Below the pieces are notes generated by a model. That model was not told the origin of the DNA. It made no database searches and was given only the letters and a program-made list of their open reading frames with translations. 64,000 bases of DNA from Tenrec ecaudatus. Taxonomy: Eukaryota > Chordata > Mammalia > Afrosoricida > Tenrecidae. The DNA is taken from assembly GCF_050624435.1 (NCBI RefSeq), contig NC_134537.1, positions 13,450,584-13,514,583 on the forward strand, in the 5' to 3' direction. A program made the translations under genes and the position numbers. Shown in pieces: positions 33,675 through 45,849 of this stretch (position 1 is the stretch's first letter; each line of letters opens with the position of its first letter).

Positions 33675-35461
33675 GATCTGGTGTTGTCAGTGAGGGGCGT
33701 CATGTCTCATAGTGTGGCCGGCCATGTGGTCTTCTCTGTGGACTGGATTCTCTAATTGAGAACATCCTCCTCACAGCCTGGTGGGCCAGGATGTGCTCCA
33801 CTTGCTCCTTCTTCCCCTTCATCTGCTCCTGTGTGCTCTGATCAGATATGTCCCTCTCCTGGAGCTACAGATTCAATGCCAACCTTTGAAATACATTCTT
33901 CTGTGGGGAGAGGCAGATATCCACTTAGTAGTTGAGGCTGGGCCTGGCCCCCAGACCTCTCCACTGGTTCCCTATTCCGTGCCAGCATGTTGTATTCACT
34001 TCACCCGGGTTGAAGTCTGGTCCCTCTTTCCCTGTGGAGATATAAACAATACCCTTCCCTTGGGTGAGTTAGTGACCTGCGCCCCCGCTACCCTTTTCTT
34101 TTTTATTACTTTTTTCCCTTTCCCCACCTCCATTTTAGTTGTCTACCATGTAGATCCCTGTATTTGGTCTGGTCCCAGGAATGTTTGTATACCGCAGCTT
34201 TTTCCATATGCCACTTTTGTTTTTTTTAAAGCTTACATCAGCGGACTTGACTTTTTTCCATCCTTAAGTCAATGCTATCTTGGGAGCTGTTTTCTCTTTG
34301 TTGCCCTCTGGGTGAGGTTGGTCTATGTGGCAGTCTCTTATTTATGCTTGGTGAGTGTTGTCAAAGGGCATTTATCGAGGTCTAGATAAAGACATGTACG
34401 TATGCAAATATATTTATATATGAGGTTGGGGAAATAGATCTATGTGCATATATTTATATGTTTAGTATTAAGGTATCAGAAGGACAATGGGCCTCCAATC
34501 AAGTACTCACTCAATGCAAGAATACTTTCTTTTATTAAATTGCCATTCTATGATGCTCACATTCCCAACTCAACTGCTGAAGACAAAGTGGGTGAACAAA
34601 CAAATGTGGTGAAGAAAGCTGATGGTGCCCGACTATCAAAAGATATAGCATCTGGGGTCTTAAAGGCTTGAAAGTAAAAACAAGTTGCCATCTAGCTCAG
34701 AAGCAACAAAGCCCACATGGAAGAAGCACACCAGCCTATGCAATCACGAGGTGTCGAAGGGATCAGGTATAAGGCATCATCAGAACAAAAACTCTTACCA
34801 TAGTAAATGAGGGCAGGAGTGTGGAGTGGAGACCCAAAGCCCATTTGTAGGCAACTGAATATCCCCTTACAGAAGGGTATTGGGGAGGAGATGAGCCAGT
34901 CAGGGTGCAATGTAGCAACGACGAAAAATACAACTTTCCTCTAGTTTCTAAATGCTTCCTCCTCCCCCACTATCATGATCCCAATTCTACCTTACAAATC
35001 TGACTAGACCAGAGGATGTACACTGGTACAGATAGGAATTGGAAACACATGGAATCAAGGGGTGGGGATGATTCCTTCAGAGCCAGGGATGTGAGTGGTG
35101 ATACTGGGAGGTTAGAGAGAGGGTGGGTTGGAAAGGAGGAACTGATTACAAGGATCTGCATGTGACCTCCTCCCTGGGGGACGGACAACAGAAGAGTAGG
35201 TGAGGGGAGTCATCGGACAGGGCAAGATATGACAATATAATAATTTATAAATTTTCAAGGGTTCATGAGATGGGAGGAGTGGGGAGTGGGGAGGGAGGGA
35301 AAAATGAGGAACTGATGACAGGCGCTCAGGTGGAGAGCAAATATTTGGAGAGTGATGAGGGCAATGAATGTACAAATGTGCTTAACACAATTGATGTATG
35401 TAATGTATGGATTGTGATAAGAGTTATATGAACCCCTAATAAAATGATTAATAAATAAATA
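33675..35461 (+). mobile_element. L1 3'-end insertion with perfect target-site duplication
   Basis: This is a 5'-truncated L1 of about 1.79 kb. The flanks aatctctagatct (33662-33674 and 35462-35474) are identical 13-mers. The 3' end has 'cccctaataaaatgattaat' followed by an (AAAT)n-like tail, so AATAAA and tail are both present. Copies of its 3' part lie at 1-297, 11668-12091 and 14000-14838. None of the L1 ORF2 domains is recognisable, so it represents a very long 3'UTR. The open frame 33781-34389 (202 codons) is discussed separately. Confidence 0.9.
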
Positions 35462-35474
35462 AATCTCTAGATCT

Positions 35475-36000
35475 TAAAGAAGAATCACTGTCACATTTTC
35501 TATACCATAACCTTTAAAAAATTGAATTACCTTGAGCAAATACATCTACTAACCCCTCTCAAGCCACTCAAATCGCTAATATACTACAAAGATTTAATCA
35601 CCCACATCTCCTTGGGGCTATTAGATTTAGTTGGTCTTAGAAATTGTATTGTTTTTCCTTGGGCACGAAGATCTGTGAGACAATTGACCATTTATAAATC
35701 CTACATGTGTTTTGCTTATTTATTCCTGATTTCTTTCACAAATGTCATAAAAATTGAATACAATTGACATTTTAAAAATTTACATCCTTTTAATAACTCC
35801 TTGCCAACAAGGGAGTGCTGGCTGCTGACTTGCATAGTCTGTAGAGCATCACCATTTTAATCTGGTCCTCACTGGGTTTGTTAACAATTATAAAACCTGC
35901 CGGCCTGTCAGCAGTGGTCTGGTGGCTTTTTCTAGACGTGTGCCAATAATATCACAATTTTCACCACAATGTGTGTTATTCTTTCCAGTTGTAAAGGAAA
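35475..36000. other. Unassigned DNA
   Basis: No gene or repeat recognised. Confidence 0.35.
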
Positions 36001-36009
36001 CCCTGTTGA

Positions 36010-36170
36010 TACATGGGTTACAATTAGGCTGCTAAGCTCAAAGTCAGCTGTTGGAGACCGACAGACACTCCATTGAAGAAAGATGAGCCCTTCGTTTCCC
36101 ACTGTCCTAGCGGATTGCCGTGAGTCAGGCTTGACTCAATGGCAGTGAGTTATTGTTTTGTTTTGGGTTT
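36010..36170 (+). mobile_element. AFROSINE, sense
   Basis: 'aggctgctaagctcaaagtc', then 'tgccgtgagtcaggcttgac' and 'tcaatggcagtgagttattg' followed by a T/G-rich tail. Confidence 0.75.
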
Positions 36171-36239
36171 CCTTTGAAACAAGTTTTATTCTAATGCAGC
36201 ATGTCCAACGCTTCTTTCATTGGTTTAGGTTGCATTCTA

Positions 36240-36900
36240 AAGCAAAATCCGTGAAGCACATCTATGTTGTTATTGTTGCTGGGTGCCAGCCACTCAATTC
36301 CAAGTTATGCCCTAGGTATAGTTGTACCCTAAGTACAACCGAATGAAACATTGCTCATTCCTGTGGCAGCCTACACTGTGTCAATCCACCTCGAGTGTCT
36401 TCCTCTTTGTCATTAACCCTATGTTTCCCAAGCGTGACATCTTTAGAGACTGGTCCCTACCCAGTATGTGAGGCTGTTTCATCATTCTCATTTCGAAGGA
36501 GCATTTTGCCTGCACTACTTCCAAGGTAGACCTGTCAATTCTTCTGGTAGCCTAACATATTCAGTACTGGTGAAAGGGTATCTATTCTTCTTCAGTCTTC
36601 CCTATTTACTACCTACATTTCATAATATATGTGGTGATTGAAAATACAGTGGCACAGGCCAGGCACACATTAGTCCCCAAAGTGCATCGTTGTTTTTAGT
36701 TCTTTAAAGAGATATTTTGCAACAGATTTGCTTAATGTGTTTTATCATCTGATTTCTTGACTATTGCTTCCATGAGTATTGATTGCACATTCAAGTTAAA
36801 TGAAATCTTGGAGAACTTCGATCTTTTCTCTGTTATAATAATGTTGCATATTGGTCCATCTATGAGAATTTTTATTTTCTTAAAGTGGAGGTGTAAGCCA
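36240..36900 (-). mobile_element. RTE LINE 3' region, antisense, diverged
   Basis: It begins 'tgttgttattgttgctgggt' plus 'ccactcaattccaagttatg', the complement of the RTE 3' terminus with its (AAC)-rich tail. It continues collinearly with 37075-37720 but with more changes. It ends where an LTR-C-like start and a GATA tract begin. Confidence 0.75.
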
Positions 36901-36904
36901 TGCA

Positions 36905-36956
36905 ATGAGACTGTTAGGTTGAATTCTCTGGAAAAGCAAAGTCAATGAGACATGTG

Positions 36957-37027
<71 letters not shown>

Positions 37028-37030
37028 AGT
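36905..37030 (-). mobile_element. LTR-C-like terminus carrying (GATA)n
   Basis: 'ctgttaggttgaattctctg' resembles the left end of the element at 32172, and again GATA units follow about 50 bp in (36957-37026). Only this end is visible before RTE sequence starts. Confidence 0.4.
36957..37026. repeat. (GATA)n microsatellite, about 17 units
   Basis: A gata run with one interruption (aaat) near the 3' end. Confidence 0.97.
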
Positions 37031-37039
37031 GATTTCTAT

Positions 37040-39885
37040 CAAATGGTTCACACAGTTCTTGCTAGTCATCTAGTCAGTTCCAATCCACAGCAACACGCTG
37101 TAAAATAGAATGGAACACCGCCCAGTCCTGTGTCATCCTTATGTTTGAGTCCAGGATGACAGCCATGGTGTCACTTCATCTCATCCAGGCTTTCCTCTTT
37201 ATCCCTGCTGCTCCACTTTTCCAAGCAGCATGTCCTTCTCTGGGGATCTTGTCTTTCCTCCTAACATGTCCAAAGTATATGAGACAAAATCTTGCTGTCC
37301 TTACCTGTACAGACCCTTCTAGATGTACTTCTCCCGAGATAGATCTGTTAGTTCTTTTGACACTCCATGGTACTTCTAATATTCTGTCATCCTCAGAGTT
37401 CAAACACATCAATTTTTCTTTTGTCTGCTTTATTGAATAGTCAACTTGCACATGCATATTAGGCAATTGAAAGCACCATGGCTTGCGTGAGGTGTACTTT
37501 AGTCCTCGAAGCAGCATCCTTGCTTTCCAACCCTTTAACTAGGTCTTGTGCAACATACTTATCTAATAAAATGTTTCCTTTGATCTCTTGACTGCTGGTT
37601 CCGTGAGCAGCGATGTGGATCCAAACAAAATCTTTGAAAACTTCTAATTTTTCTCCATTTATTATGACCAATACGTTGTTGTGAGAATTTTCATCTTCTT
37701 TACATTGAGTTGTAATCCATACTGAAAGCTACAAGCCTTGATTTTCATCAAGTACTTCAAGTTCTCCTCACTGTTTCAACTGCATATTGAAGGTTGTTAA
37801 CATGACTTCCTCCAATACTGATGCCTCATTCTTCTTCATATAATTTTTTCTCTGATTACTTTCTCAGCATACAGACTTAATAAATATGATGAGAGGATTC
37901 AACCCTGACACACAAATTCCTGATTTTAAATTATGCCATATTATCTTTTCTGCGCCTACAACTGCCTCTTGATCCAAGCACAGATTCTGTAGGAGCACAA
38001 TGAAATTTTCTGGAATTCCCAAAGTTCTCAAGAATATCTACAGGTTGTTAAAATACACACAGTTAATTACGTTGGCATAGTCAATGCAACACAGGTAAAC
38101 ATCTCTCTGGTATTCTCTGATTTCAGTCAAGCTCCATCTGACATCAGCAATCATATCCACATCCTCTTCCGAAGCTAGCCTGAACCTTTGGAAGCTTCCG
38201 GTCAATGAACTGCTGCTACCATTGCTGGATGATCGGCAGTAAAATTTTACTTGCATGCTATACCAATTATATTGTTCTATAATTTGCGCATTCTGTTGGA
38301 TCGCCTTTCTTTGGAATGAGTACAAACAGAGATCTTTTTCAGTCAGTTGATAAGCAGCTGTCTTCTAAATTTCGTGGCACAGAGGAGTGAGTGCTTCCAG
38401 TGCTTCATCAGTTGTTGAAGCATTTCAATTGGCATCCCATCGACTCCGGGGCCTTTGTTTCTGGCTAATGCTTTCAGTAGAGTTTTGACATCTTCCATCA
38501 CTGCCATTGGCTCTTGCTCATACGCTGCCTCTTGAAATGGTTGAATGTTGACTTGTTCTTTTTGATTCAGTAACTGTGAATCGCTTTTTCTTCTTTTGAT
38601 GTCTCCTGCATAATCCAATATTTTGTCCATGGAATATTTTAGTATTGCAACTCTAGGCTTGAAATTTTTCTTGAGTTCTTTCCATTTAATATATACTGTG
38701 TTCTTTCTTTATGGATTTTTAAATTTAATGGTGTTTCCAAAGGTCTTTGAACAGTTCATTATAATATTTATTTTTTCTTCTGAGTTTCTCTTTGATATTT
38801 TCTTTTAAGCTTTTTGGTTTCTTCAGTTTTTCCATTTGCTGTAGCTGATCCATGAGCAAGAGCAAGTTTCAGAGTCTCCTTTGACATCCACCTGATCTTT
38901 TCTTTCTGTCTTTTTAATAAGCTTTTGCATTCTTGACATATGGTATTCTTTATCCCACAGCTCATCAGATCTTCTGTCATCAGTGTTTAATGCATCAAGC
39001 CTGTTTTTGCAATGTTATCAAAATTCAGGTGGAATATACTCAAGGTAGTGTTTTTAGTTCTCCTGGACTTATTTTAATTTTCTCCAACTTCAACCTGAAC
39101 TTACAAATGAGAAATTGATGATCTGGTCCCCCGTTAGCCTCTGGCCTAATTTTAGCTGCTAATATTGAGCATCTCCGTCATCTAGTCCCACAGATGTAGT
39201 CAGTGTCATTTTTGTTCCTTCCTTTTTGCTTTTAATTTTTGCACTTTAATCACCAAAAATTCACAATGCATCTTGATTGCATTTTTGATCAATTTTAGAT
39301 AGATGTTGATAGAATTCTTCAATCTCTTTGTCACTAGCTTCAGTGAATGCATTTTAATAATAGTTGTATTGATTGGATTTCCTTGCATGGGGATCGACAT
39401 TATCCGATCAGAGATAGCATTGTAGATCAAGATAGAACTTGAAATGTCCTTTTGTCACTATGAATGTGATGCCATTCCTCTTGATTGGACCATTCTCAGC
39501 ACAGTAAATCGTGATGGTCTGATTCAAAATGGCCAGTGCCAGTACACTTAGGCTCACCAACCCCTAGATGTTTACACATTCCATTTAGTTTTTGACAAGT
39601 TCTAATTTTCCTTGATTCACACGTTGTACATTCCAAGTCCTGACTGGTAATTGTTTGAAACTGTCTCTTGTCATTTTGATTGGCAAATGAAAGTCCTGAA
39701 GGCCTCACTCCGTCTGCAGCATGATGGTTGGCTCTACTTTGAGAAGGTAGCATTTCCTCAGTCATCGTTTGAGCGCCTTCTGACCGGAAGGGTTCGTCTT
39801 CTGGCACTCTGCCTGACAATGCTGTGCTTCTATCCATTAGGGTTTCAGTAGTATGAGGTTTCCAGGAACACACCGTTGTAGAATT
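37040..39885 (-). pseudogene. RTE LINE, antisense, almost complete
   Basis: The minus strand runs leader (39885-39600), endonuclease (about 39600-39150), linker, reverse transcriptase (38630-37700) and 3' region (to 37040). In the frame 38343-38630 the block KALARNKGPGVDGMPIEML is the RT N-terminal motif. In 38038-38325, VYLCCIDYANVINCVYF matches RT motif A (FxDxxKAFDxV), with its first catalytic Asp kept (IDYA, 38074-38085). Separate frames for each domain show frameshifts and stops. At about 2.85 kb it is one of the two most complete RTE copies here. Confidence 0.88.
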
Positions 39886-39889
39886 TGTT

Positions 39890-40278
39890 AAGTCCTGACC
39901 AGTTCAACTCTGTGGGTCTGCTGGAAACTAGAGGCTTCTCGATTGGTGTAGCTGTAGGGACTGAGGAACAGAAAGCAGAAAGATAAGCAGGCGCACTTTG
40001 GGCTGGTGGTTTTCAGAGCTGAATTAAACTGCGTGGCAGTCACCTGTGGCTCCTAGGCTTGCCAGTTGATATAACAGGAGGTCAGTGAGCCAGAAGAAGC
40101 TTCACTCAGCTGTATCAAGACTATGTCCTGAAAGGAGGTGAAACTCCACCTTATTTTTTTCTACACCTGCTTGGCTCTTTCACAGAAGATCCCATCCTGG
40201 AGTTGACCATGTTATATTGGATCATATCATGGAAGAATCCTGGCCCATCCAAGGTGACATAAAACCTATCACAGAGAT
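39890..40278 (-). mobile_element. LTR-C-like element, antisense
   Basis: The right end 'cctggcccatccaaggtgac' with 'ataaaacctatcaca' matches the right end at 32690-32730 and 41880. The body ('gctgtagggactgaggaaca') is not otherwise recognised. The left edge is uncertain. Confidence 0.4.
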
Positions 40279-40289
40279 TTCAAAAAGTT

Positions 40290-41520
40290 CATGCAAAAAA
40301 TTCTATTATCTAAAATATCTCAATTCTATTTGGAGCCACCTCATAACGAAGGCTATATAGAGTCTTTGGTCTTCATCAGCGTCAATGGATTGCCCTCAGC
40401 GAACAAGAATATGTCAACTGCATATTTCAGGTTGTTAATGAGCATTTCTCCAGTCCTGCTGACGTACTCTTCTTTAGATAGTCAAGTTTGGGTGTTTGTT
40501 GTTCGCCCTCCCCACCCCCCACACCCCACCCAGTGAGTTTATGGATTGACTAAGTATGGTGAAAGGATTTAACCCTGGTGCACCCCTTTCCTGATTTTTG
40601 ACAAGGCAGTAATGTCTTGTTCTTTTTGAACAACTGCTGTTGGCCTATGTGTAGGTTCTACATGAGCATAATTAAGGAGTTCTATAATTGCATGGTCATT
40701 AAATAGAGGTAAGCATCTCTTTTTATATTCTCTGACTTTAGCCAAGATCAATCTGACCTCAGCAATGAGATCACTTGTTCCACAATCTGTTTTGGATCCA
40801 GCTTAAATTTTTGGCAGTTTCCTACCAATGTGGTTACGCATTGGATTGTGATCCACATGGTTGGCAGTTCAAAGCCACTGGCGGCTCCCTGGGGAGAAAG
40901 CTGGGCTTTCTATTTTGGTAAAATGTTACAGTCTTAGAAACCCACAAGAGATCACTGTGAGTCAGCATTGACTCCACAGCAATGGGATTTTTTGAGTTTC
41001 AACGAACGTTGATGAAAATATTACTTTCATGTGATTTTAATGACACTCCAGAGTGCCCACATTCTATTGAATCACTTTGACTTCATGTAAATCCACAAGT
41101 ATAAATCTGTTGGTCAGACAGCTATCTTACAAATTTCTTGCCACAAACGAGTGACTGCTGCCAATATTGCTTTGGTTTATGGAATCATTTGAATTGGTTT
41201 CACCAGTTCCTAAAGCCATGTTTTTTGAGAATGCCTTCACTGCAGCTGGTTCCTGGTTACCTCCTGAAATGGTTTAATGTTGGACAATTATTTTTGCTAC
41301 ATCTATTCTGTGAATTCATTCCAACTTCTTTTGATGTTTTCTGCATCCTTCAACATTGTCCCCATAGAATATTCACTATTGCACCCCAACACTTATTTTT
41401 TATTCAATTTTTTCAGCTTGAGACATTCTGTATGTTCCTCTGTTTGGTTTTCTAAATCCAGGTCTTTGCGTATTTTATTATAGTACTTTGTGTTCTTGAA
41501 CGGCCATTTCAAATCCTCTG
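40290..41520 (-). mobile_element. RTE LINE, antisense, with SINE insertion
   Basis: Blocks such as 'ttgactaagtatggtgaaag', 'agttctataattgcatggtc' and 'tctgactttagccaagatca' are collinear with the RT region at 37860-38160. After the SINE (40838-40998) the RT N-terminal region follows (41060-41290), then the linker. It is more diverged than 37040-39885. Confidence 0.75.
40838..40998 (+). mobile_element. AFROSINE inserted in RTE, sense
   Basis: 'atccacatggttggcagttc', 'cccacaagagatcactgtga' and 'cattgactccacagcaatgg' are in order, with a T-rich end at 40990. RTE sequence flanks it on both sides. Confidence 0.8.
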
Positions 41521-41529
41521 TGCAGGGAC

Positions 41530-41910
41530 TGAAAAATCCTAAACCAGCTGGTCAGAGGACAGGCAATCGGACCAGAGGAATGCCCGATCTGTCAATTCTC
41601 AAAACGTGCACGTCAAAAGATAGGTTCTGGCTCAGGTCATAAGAACCAGAGCTCAGTGGATGATTAGTTGGATGAAGGATATCCACAGAGGAGAGTGTCC
41701 CAGAATATCACCCCCAAATAACTGGGTGGAGTTCAACGGCTTGACTTTGCAGCTGAGTGACTGCTCACACCAGAGCACGAAATGGAGAACGGCTGCTTTA
41801 TGTTGAAGTGTGGAAGAGCGATTAGTCCAATGCCTGCCAAACCACTGAGAAACATAACCTAGTCAAGTTGATGGACATTAGCTCTCACAAATGTCTGGGG
41901 ACCACTGTCT
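41530..41910 (-). mobile_element. LTR-C-like element, antisense
   Basis: The right end 'acctagtcaagttgatggac' with 'attagctctcaca' parallels the ends at 32690 and 40230. The body is unassigned and the left edge uncertain. Confidence 0.4.
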
Positions 41911-43120
41911 CTTTAATAATTTTTTCTTCAAAAAACGTAGTATTTTCCTAAAATACTATAGTTAAGAAATATTTATCTTACTACTAAAATGTAGAAGTAG
42001 CATTTCCTCCCATAGATAGGTTACTTTGGCAATAAGTTTAACAGAAACAATTGTGATCTAGTTCAGCATGAGAGGTTGGGATCTGAAAAATTAAAAGATG
42101 AGGTCATGCCAACCGTGGCTAATGAGCCGATTCTGACCCCTAGTGACCCCACCTGGGTCAAAGGAGACCATGTTCCACAAATTCCCGGCTGGGTTTTCAG
42201 AAGTTGACCATCAGGCTGTTCTTTTGAGGTGCCTCAGGGTAGACTCTAAACTTGAACTTTTCTATTAGCAACTGAGCTCATTAACTGTTTATACTACTCA
42301 GGGATTTCTATCTTATGTTATAAAGGTGTTACTTACATTTTAGCTTTAAATGAAAATTTACTCTTTGATAGGCTTGATAGAAGACAAAATCACTTTTTTC
42401 TGATCTGATTATTACTATTTTGCCATGACCTATTGTCAAATCTTATGTCCAGGGTTATGTTATCTAAAAACCTTTTTTAACTCATTAAAGCTCATACTTT
42501 GGGAAATGTATTCAAAATAAATATCTTCAGATATATCTTATAGTGCTTAAGAGTTGTGCTTGTATGTAGACATTTGTGTGATGTGAATGTATTACTCTGA
42601 TATATGTATATAAATCAGTTGCTTATTTGTGAATATGTAAATGTTTCCTTATAGAACGAGAACACCACCTACAAATGAAATTTATATAGGCTATCTTTTA
42701 ATATAGTCCATTTAATATATTTATACTCTACATAATATTTAATATTCTAATAAACAAATTATATTAAATATTTTGATTTAGCATTTTAATAAATATTTTT
42801 AAAGTGGTCTGATTTAACTGATGGATTTTCATTTACATAGCTCAATATGCAGCTTAGAACATGTTTTTTTTTAGTGTGGCCTTCATCCTGAGGATCTTCC
42901 ATGACCTGCCCCACTCTACATATTTCCCTTATATCTCTCTTCCTCACCTCATGAGCACTGCCTTAATTTTTGTTTCATAAACATCAAGTTTTATGTGCTT
43001 TGGATGTTTTTCACTTGCTCTTTTATTTTAATTTTTACTGAAGTTCTCCTCCTTTGGAACTTCACTTGTCTGGTTCTTTCTATTCTTTAAATCTTTCATT
43101 GATTGTGCTCCCATACATCC
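41911..43120. other. Unassigned AT-rich DNA
   Basis: No gene or repeat recognised. 42650-42800 is extremely AT-rich. Confidence 0.35.
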
Positions 43121-43127
43121 TTGATAC

Positions 43128-43250
43128 TGCAGGAGAAAGATGGGCTTTCTATTCCCATAAAGAGGCAAGAGTCTCACAGGGACTATTCTACACTGTCATA
43201 TAGTTTGCTATGAGTCAGCATGGACTAGATTGCTGTGAATTTGTTTTTGT
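43128..43250 (+). mobile_element. AFROSINE 3' half, sense
   Basis: 'aggagaaagatgggctttct', 'tagtttgctatgagtcagca' and 'gactagattgctgtgaattt' with a T-rich end. Confidence 0.75.
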
Positions 43251-43429
43251 CAATTCTTGATACTTGAGAACACCGTCCCATATTTTACCTGATTCCTTCT
43301 TATGCTCAGTGTTTTGGAGTTTTATATTCATCTTTTGTCCCTTTTTAACTTCTCTTCAAGTTTTGAGTGTAGACTTCAATCGCCCTTGCATGCACTGTCC
43401 CAGAGCAGTCTTTGGCACAAAGGCGGTGT

Positions 43430-43665
43430 TATAATTAGCTGCCCTTGAGTCTGCCCTTCGTCATGGTGACCCCCTACAGAAAGGCCCTGTCACCTCCTCA
43501 TGTTGGTGGGATACTGGAGATTGTGAACATAGGATTTTCATTGGCTGATGTTTCAGAAGTAGATTGCCAGGCCTTTTCCTAGTTTATCTTAGTCTGCAAA
43601 CCCCACTGAAACAAGCTCAGCATCATAAGAACATGCAGGACTTCACTGATGCACGGTTCTTGGCT
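43430..43665 (-). mobile_element. Internally deleted RTE: 3' end fused to leader
   Basis: The left part ('gccctt','gagtctgcccttcgtcatgg') is the antisense 3' terminus. The right part ('ggattttcattggctgatgt', 'aagtagattgccaggccttt', 'agcatcataagaacatgcag') is antisense leader. It has the same architecture as 14990-15400. Confidence 0.5.
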
Positions 43666-43822
43666 GCTCATAAGGTGAATTGGCTAGGAACCAAATCCAG
43701 ATTTTCCACATGGAAGTTGAGATTTCTACTATTGAGTCATCAAATTGCCCTTGATACACAGAAGCATTCAGTAAATAGATGTCTGTCACTGAATCCTCTT
43801 CAAAGAATTGTTTCATTTACTT

Positions 43823-44017
43823 CAGAAGCTCTCAACCAGTGGGTCACAACCCCTTTGGAGATCAAATGGCCCTGTCACAGGGGTTGCCCAATTCATCACA
43901 GTAGCAAAATTACAGTTATGAAGTAGCAATGAAAATAATTTTATGCTTGGGGGGGGTCCCCACACCATGAGTAACTGTATTAAAGTGTGACAGCATTAGG
44001 AAAGTTGAAAACCACTG
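43823..44017 (-). mobile_element. SPIN/URR1-type hAT MITE (non-autonomous)
   Basis: This 195-bp element starts 'cagaagctctcaaccagtgg' and ends 'gaaagttgaaaaccactg', so its termini are imperfect inverted copies (CAGtggTTCTCAACC type). Internal blocks 'gtagcaaaattacagttatg' and 'aagtagcaatgaaaataatt' match the well-known SPIN_NA/URR1 hAT-Charlie family almost exactly. Family CpG sites appear as TG or CA. A piece of the middle is missing next to 'cacaggggttgcccaa'. The flanking 8-mers atttactt and ctgtacgt agree at 5 of 8 positions, compatible with a decayed 8-bp hAT duplication. It codes for nothing. Confidence 0.88.
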
Positions 44018-44025
44018 CTGTACGT

Positions 44026-45840
44026 GAGAGGTCACCACAACTGTAATGTCTTTTTTTTAATGATTACTTTTCTTTGAGAAAGGAATATGTGCCATGTTAA
44101 ATACTCAGAAAGAGTAGAGGAAAAAATTGAATAAACAGTTTTCCCTTGTTTGGAATAGTGTTTTAAACTAATTGTCATGACTGAGCATAAGGGGCAGCTT
44201 AAGCATCAAAGATATATGGTTTTGCAGCATCGAAGGTAAAGCAGCAACACTGTTTTAAATCTTCTTCTAATGATCTTATCATTATGAATCCCTAAGAAGA
44301 AATTCAACAGCTTTCTATGTTTGGAAATCTGCTTAACTATGCTTAATTCTTTTGCCTTGGCTCATTTCCAAACTCAGAAACTTTCCTTGCATTTGGACTT
44401 AGGGAAGAAGCAGTTATTGTAATACATTGGTAGGTGTGAGAACTAGCGGCTAAAGAATTTAAATTTATTTTAAATGTGATTTCATTAAAATAATTTACTC
44501 CACAGTTTCAGCCCTCAGACTAGCACCTTAATGCTAAAATTATTTTGCTTTGGAAAAGTTAAAGCTATTAGTTAACATTTTGATATTTCTGGCTACTTCA
44601 TTAGTAAACTAAATGCAATTATTTATTCTTTCCAATTCCCGCATGGGCCTTACTTATTATTTCTGGAAAGAAACGGGCAAATACACATAATAAGTATTTA
44701 GGTAGAACACACATGTCCATTGAAAAATATACTTTCTATTGATAAGTGGGCAGATATGGTGAGCTGACCGCACACAATTTGTTCTCCATTCAAAAGTATG
44801 GAGGTGTTGCTGAGCATTGGATGCCCTTCACCAGGGACTACATTTCCAAGCTTCCCTCTTCCTTCATTACAGAAGAGCCCACCTACCGATGAAACGCACT
44901 TCCTTGCTAGAATGAGATGGGCAAGCATTCAATCTGAGGTCTTTTCCCTCAGGATGATTGGCTGAGTGTCACTGGTAGAACCGTAAAATGGAACGGAAGA
45001 TTCCTGAATCACAACATGCAGACAGGTTTCCTTAGAGAGTCACATGATGGGAGCATCCGCTTTGAACTTGAAGTGAATGACAATGAACGTCCCCTTTCCT
45101 GAACCACTGAGTTTCAGAGTTTGTTTTTTAGAATAGTGGGAATATTAATGCTGATGATCAACACATTATATGTATGATGTTACGTGTATCTATCATCGTA
45201 TGGTTGCATACATGCTCACAGAGCTGGTTCAGCTAGTTTACACAACAGGGTTCTGAGGAAAGAGATGGCTTGAAGTGATAAACAAACTAATCCAAGTTAG
45301 AGAACACATTAGCTTAATAAGAGCTAAGTTAAATTCAGTGCTTTATCTACTTCCTCTTTCTGTAAAGGTCTATTGGAACCTACGCATACCCTTCCATTTA
45401 TGTATTATCTATAACTGTTGCGTTGCCCCAATATCATAGCAGAGTTGAACGGTTTCAGCAGAGGTCAGATGATTTGCAAAGACTAGAATACTCTCTGTTT
45501 CTTTACAGGAAAAAGTCTGCTTTTCCATTTATTCTACCATGGACCCTCTTACTCCCAGGCAAACTCTTAATAGGAAGATAGGAAAGATCACTTAACGGCC
45601 ATTCATTTTTGTGTTTTCTTTCTCTCTCAGGAAAGAAAGATATTTGGCATTTCTATTAAATTCAGAACATTTATTTTAGTGGTTTCTGTCTACAAAGATC
45701 CTTTCTTTCTCTATGGAGGCATTTCACACATTATATGAGTGTGCACTTCTATCGCTTTCCTTTTGTGGTAATTAGATTTTATGTGAATTCGTATGAAAGC
45801 GTCAGAGCAGAATCCAAACCTCTGAATTAGGGTACAGCAT
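44026..45840. other. Unassigned DNA
   Basis: No gene, RNA or repeat recognised in 1.8 kb. The frame minus 44698-44928 has no known motif. Confidence 0.35.
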
Positions 45841-45849
45841 GCTGATGCC

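Noticed and set aside
36957..37026. CRISPR-like regular repeat
   Set aside because: It is a GATA microsatellite without spacers, in a mammalian genome.
43564..43926. 120-codon frame
   Set aside because: It crosses from RTE leader into the SPIN-like element, so it cannot be a natural gene.
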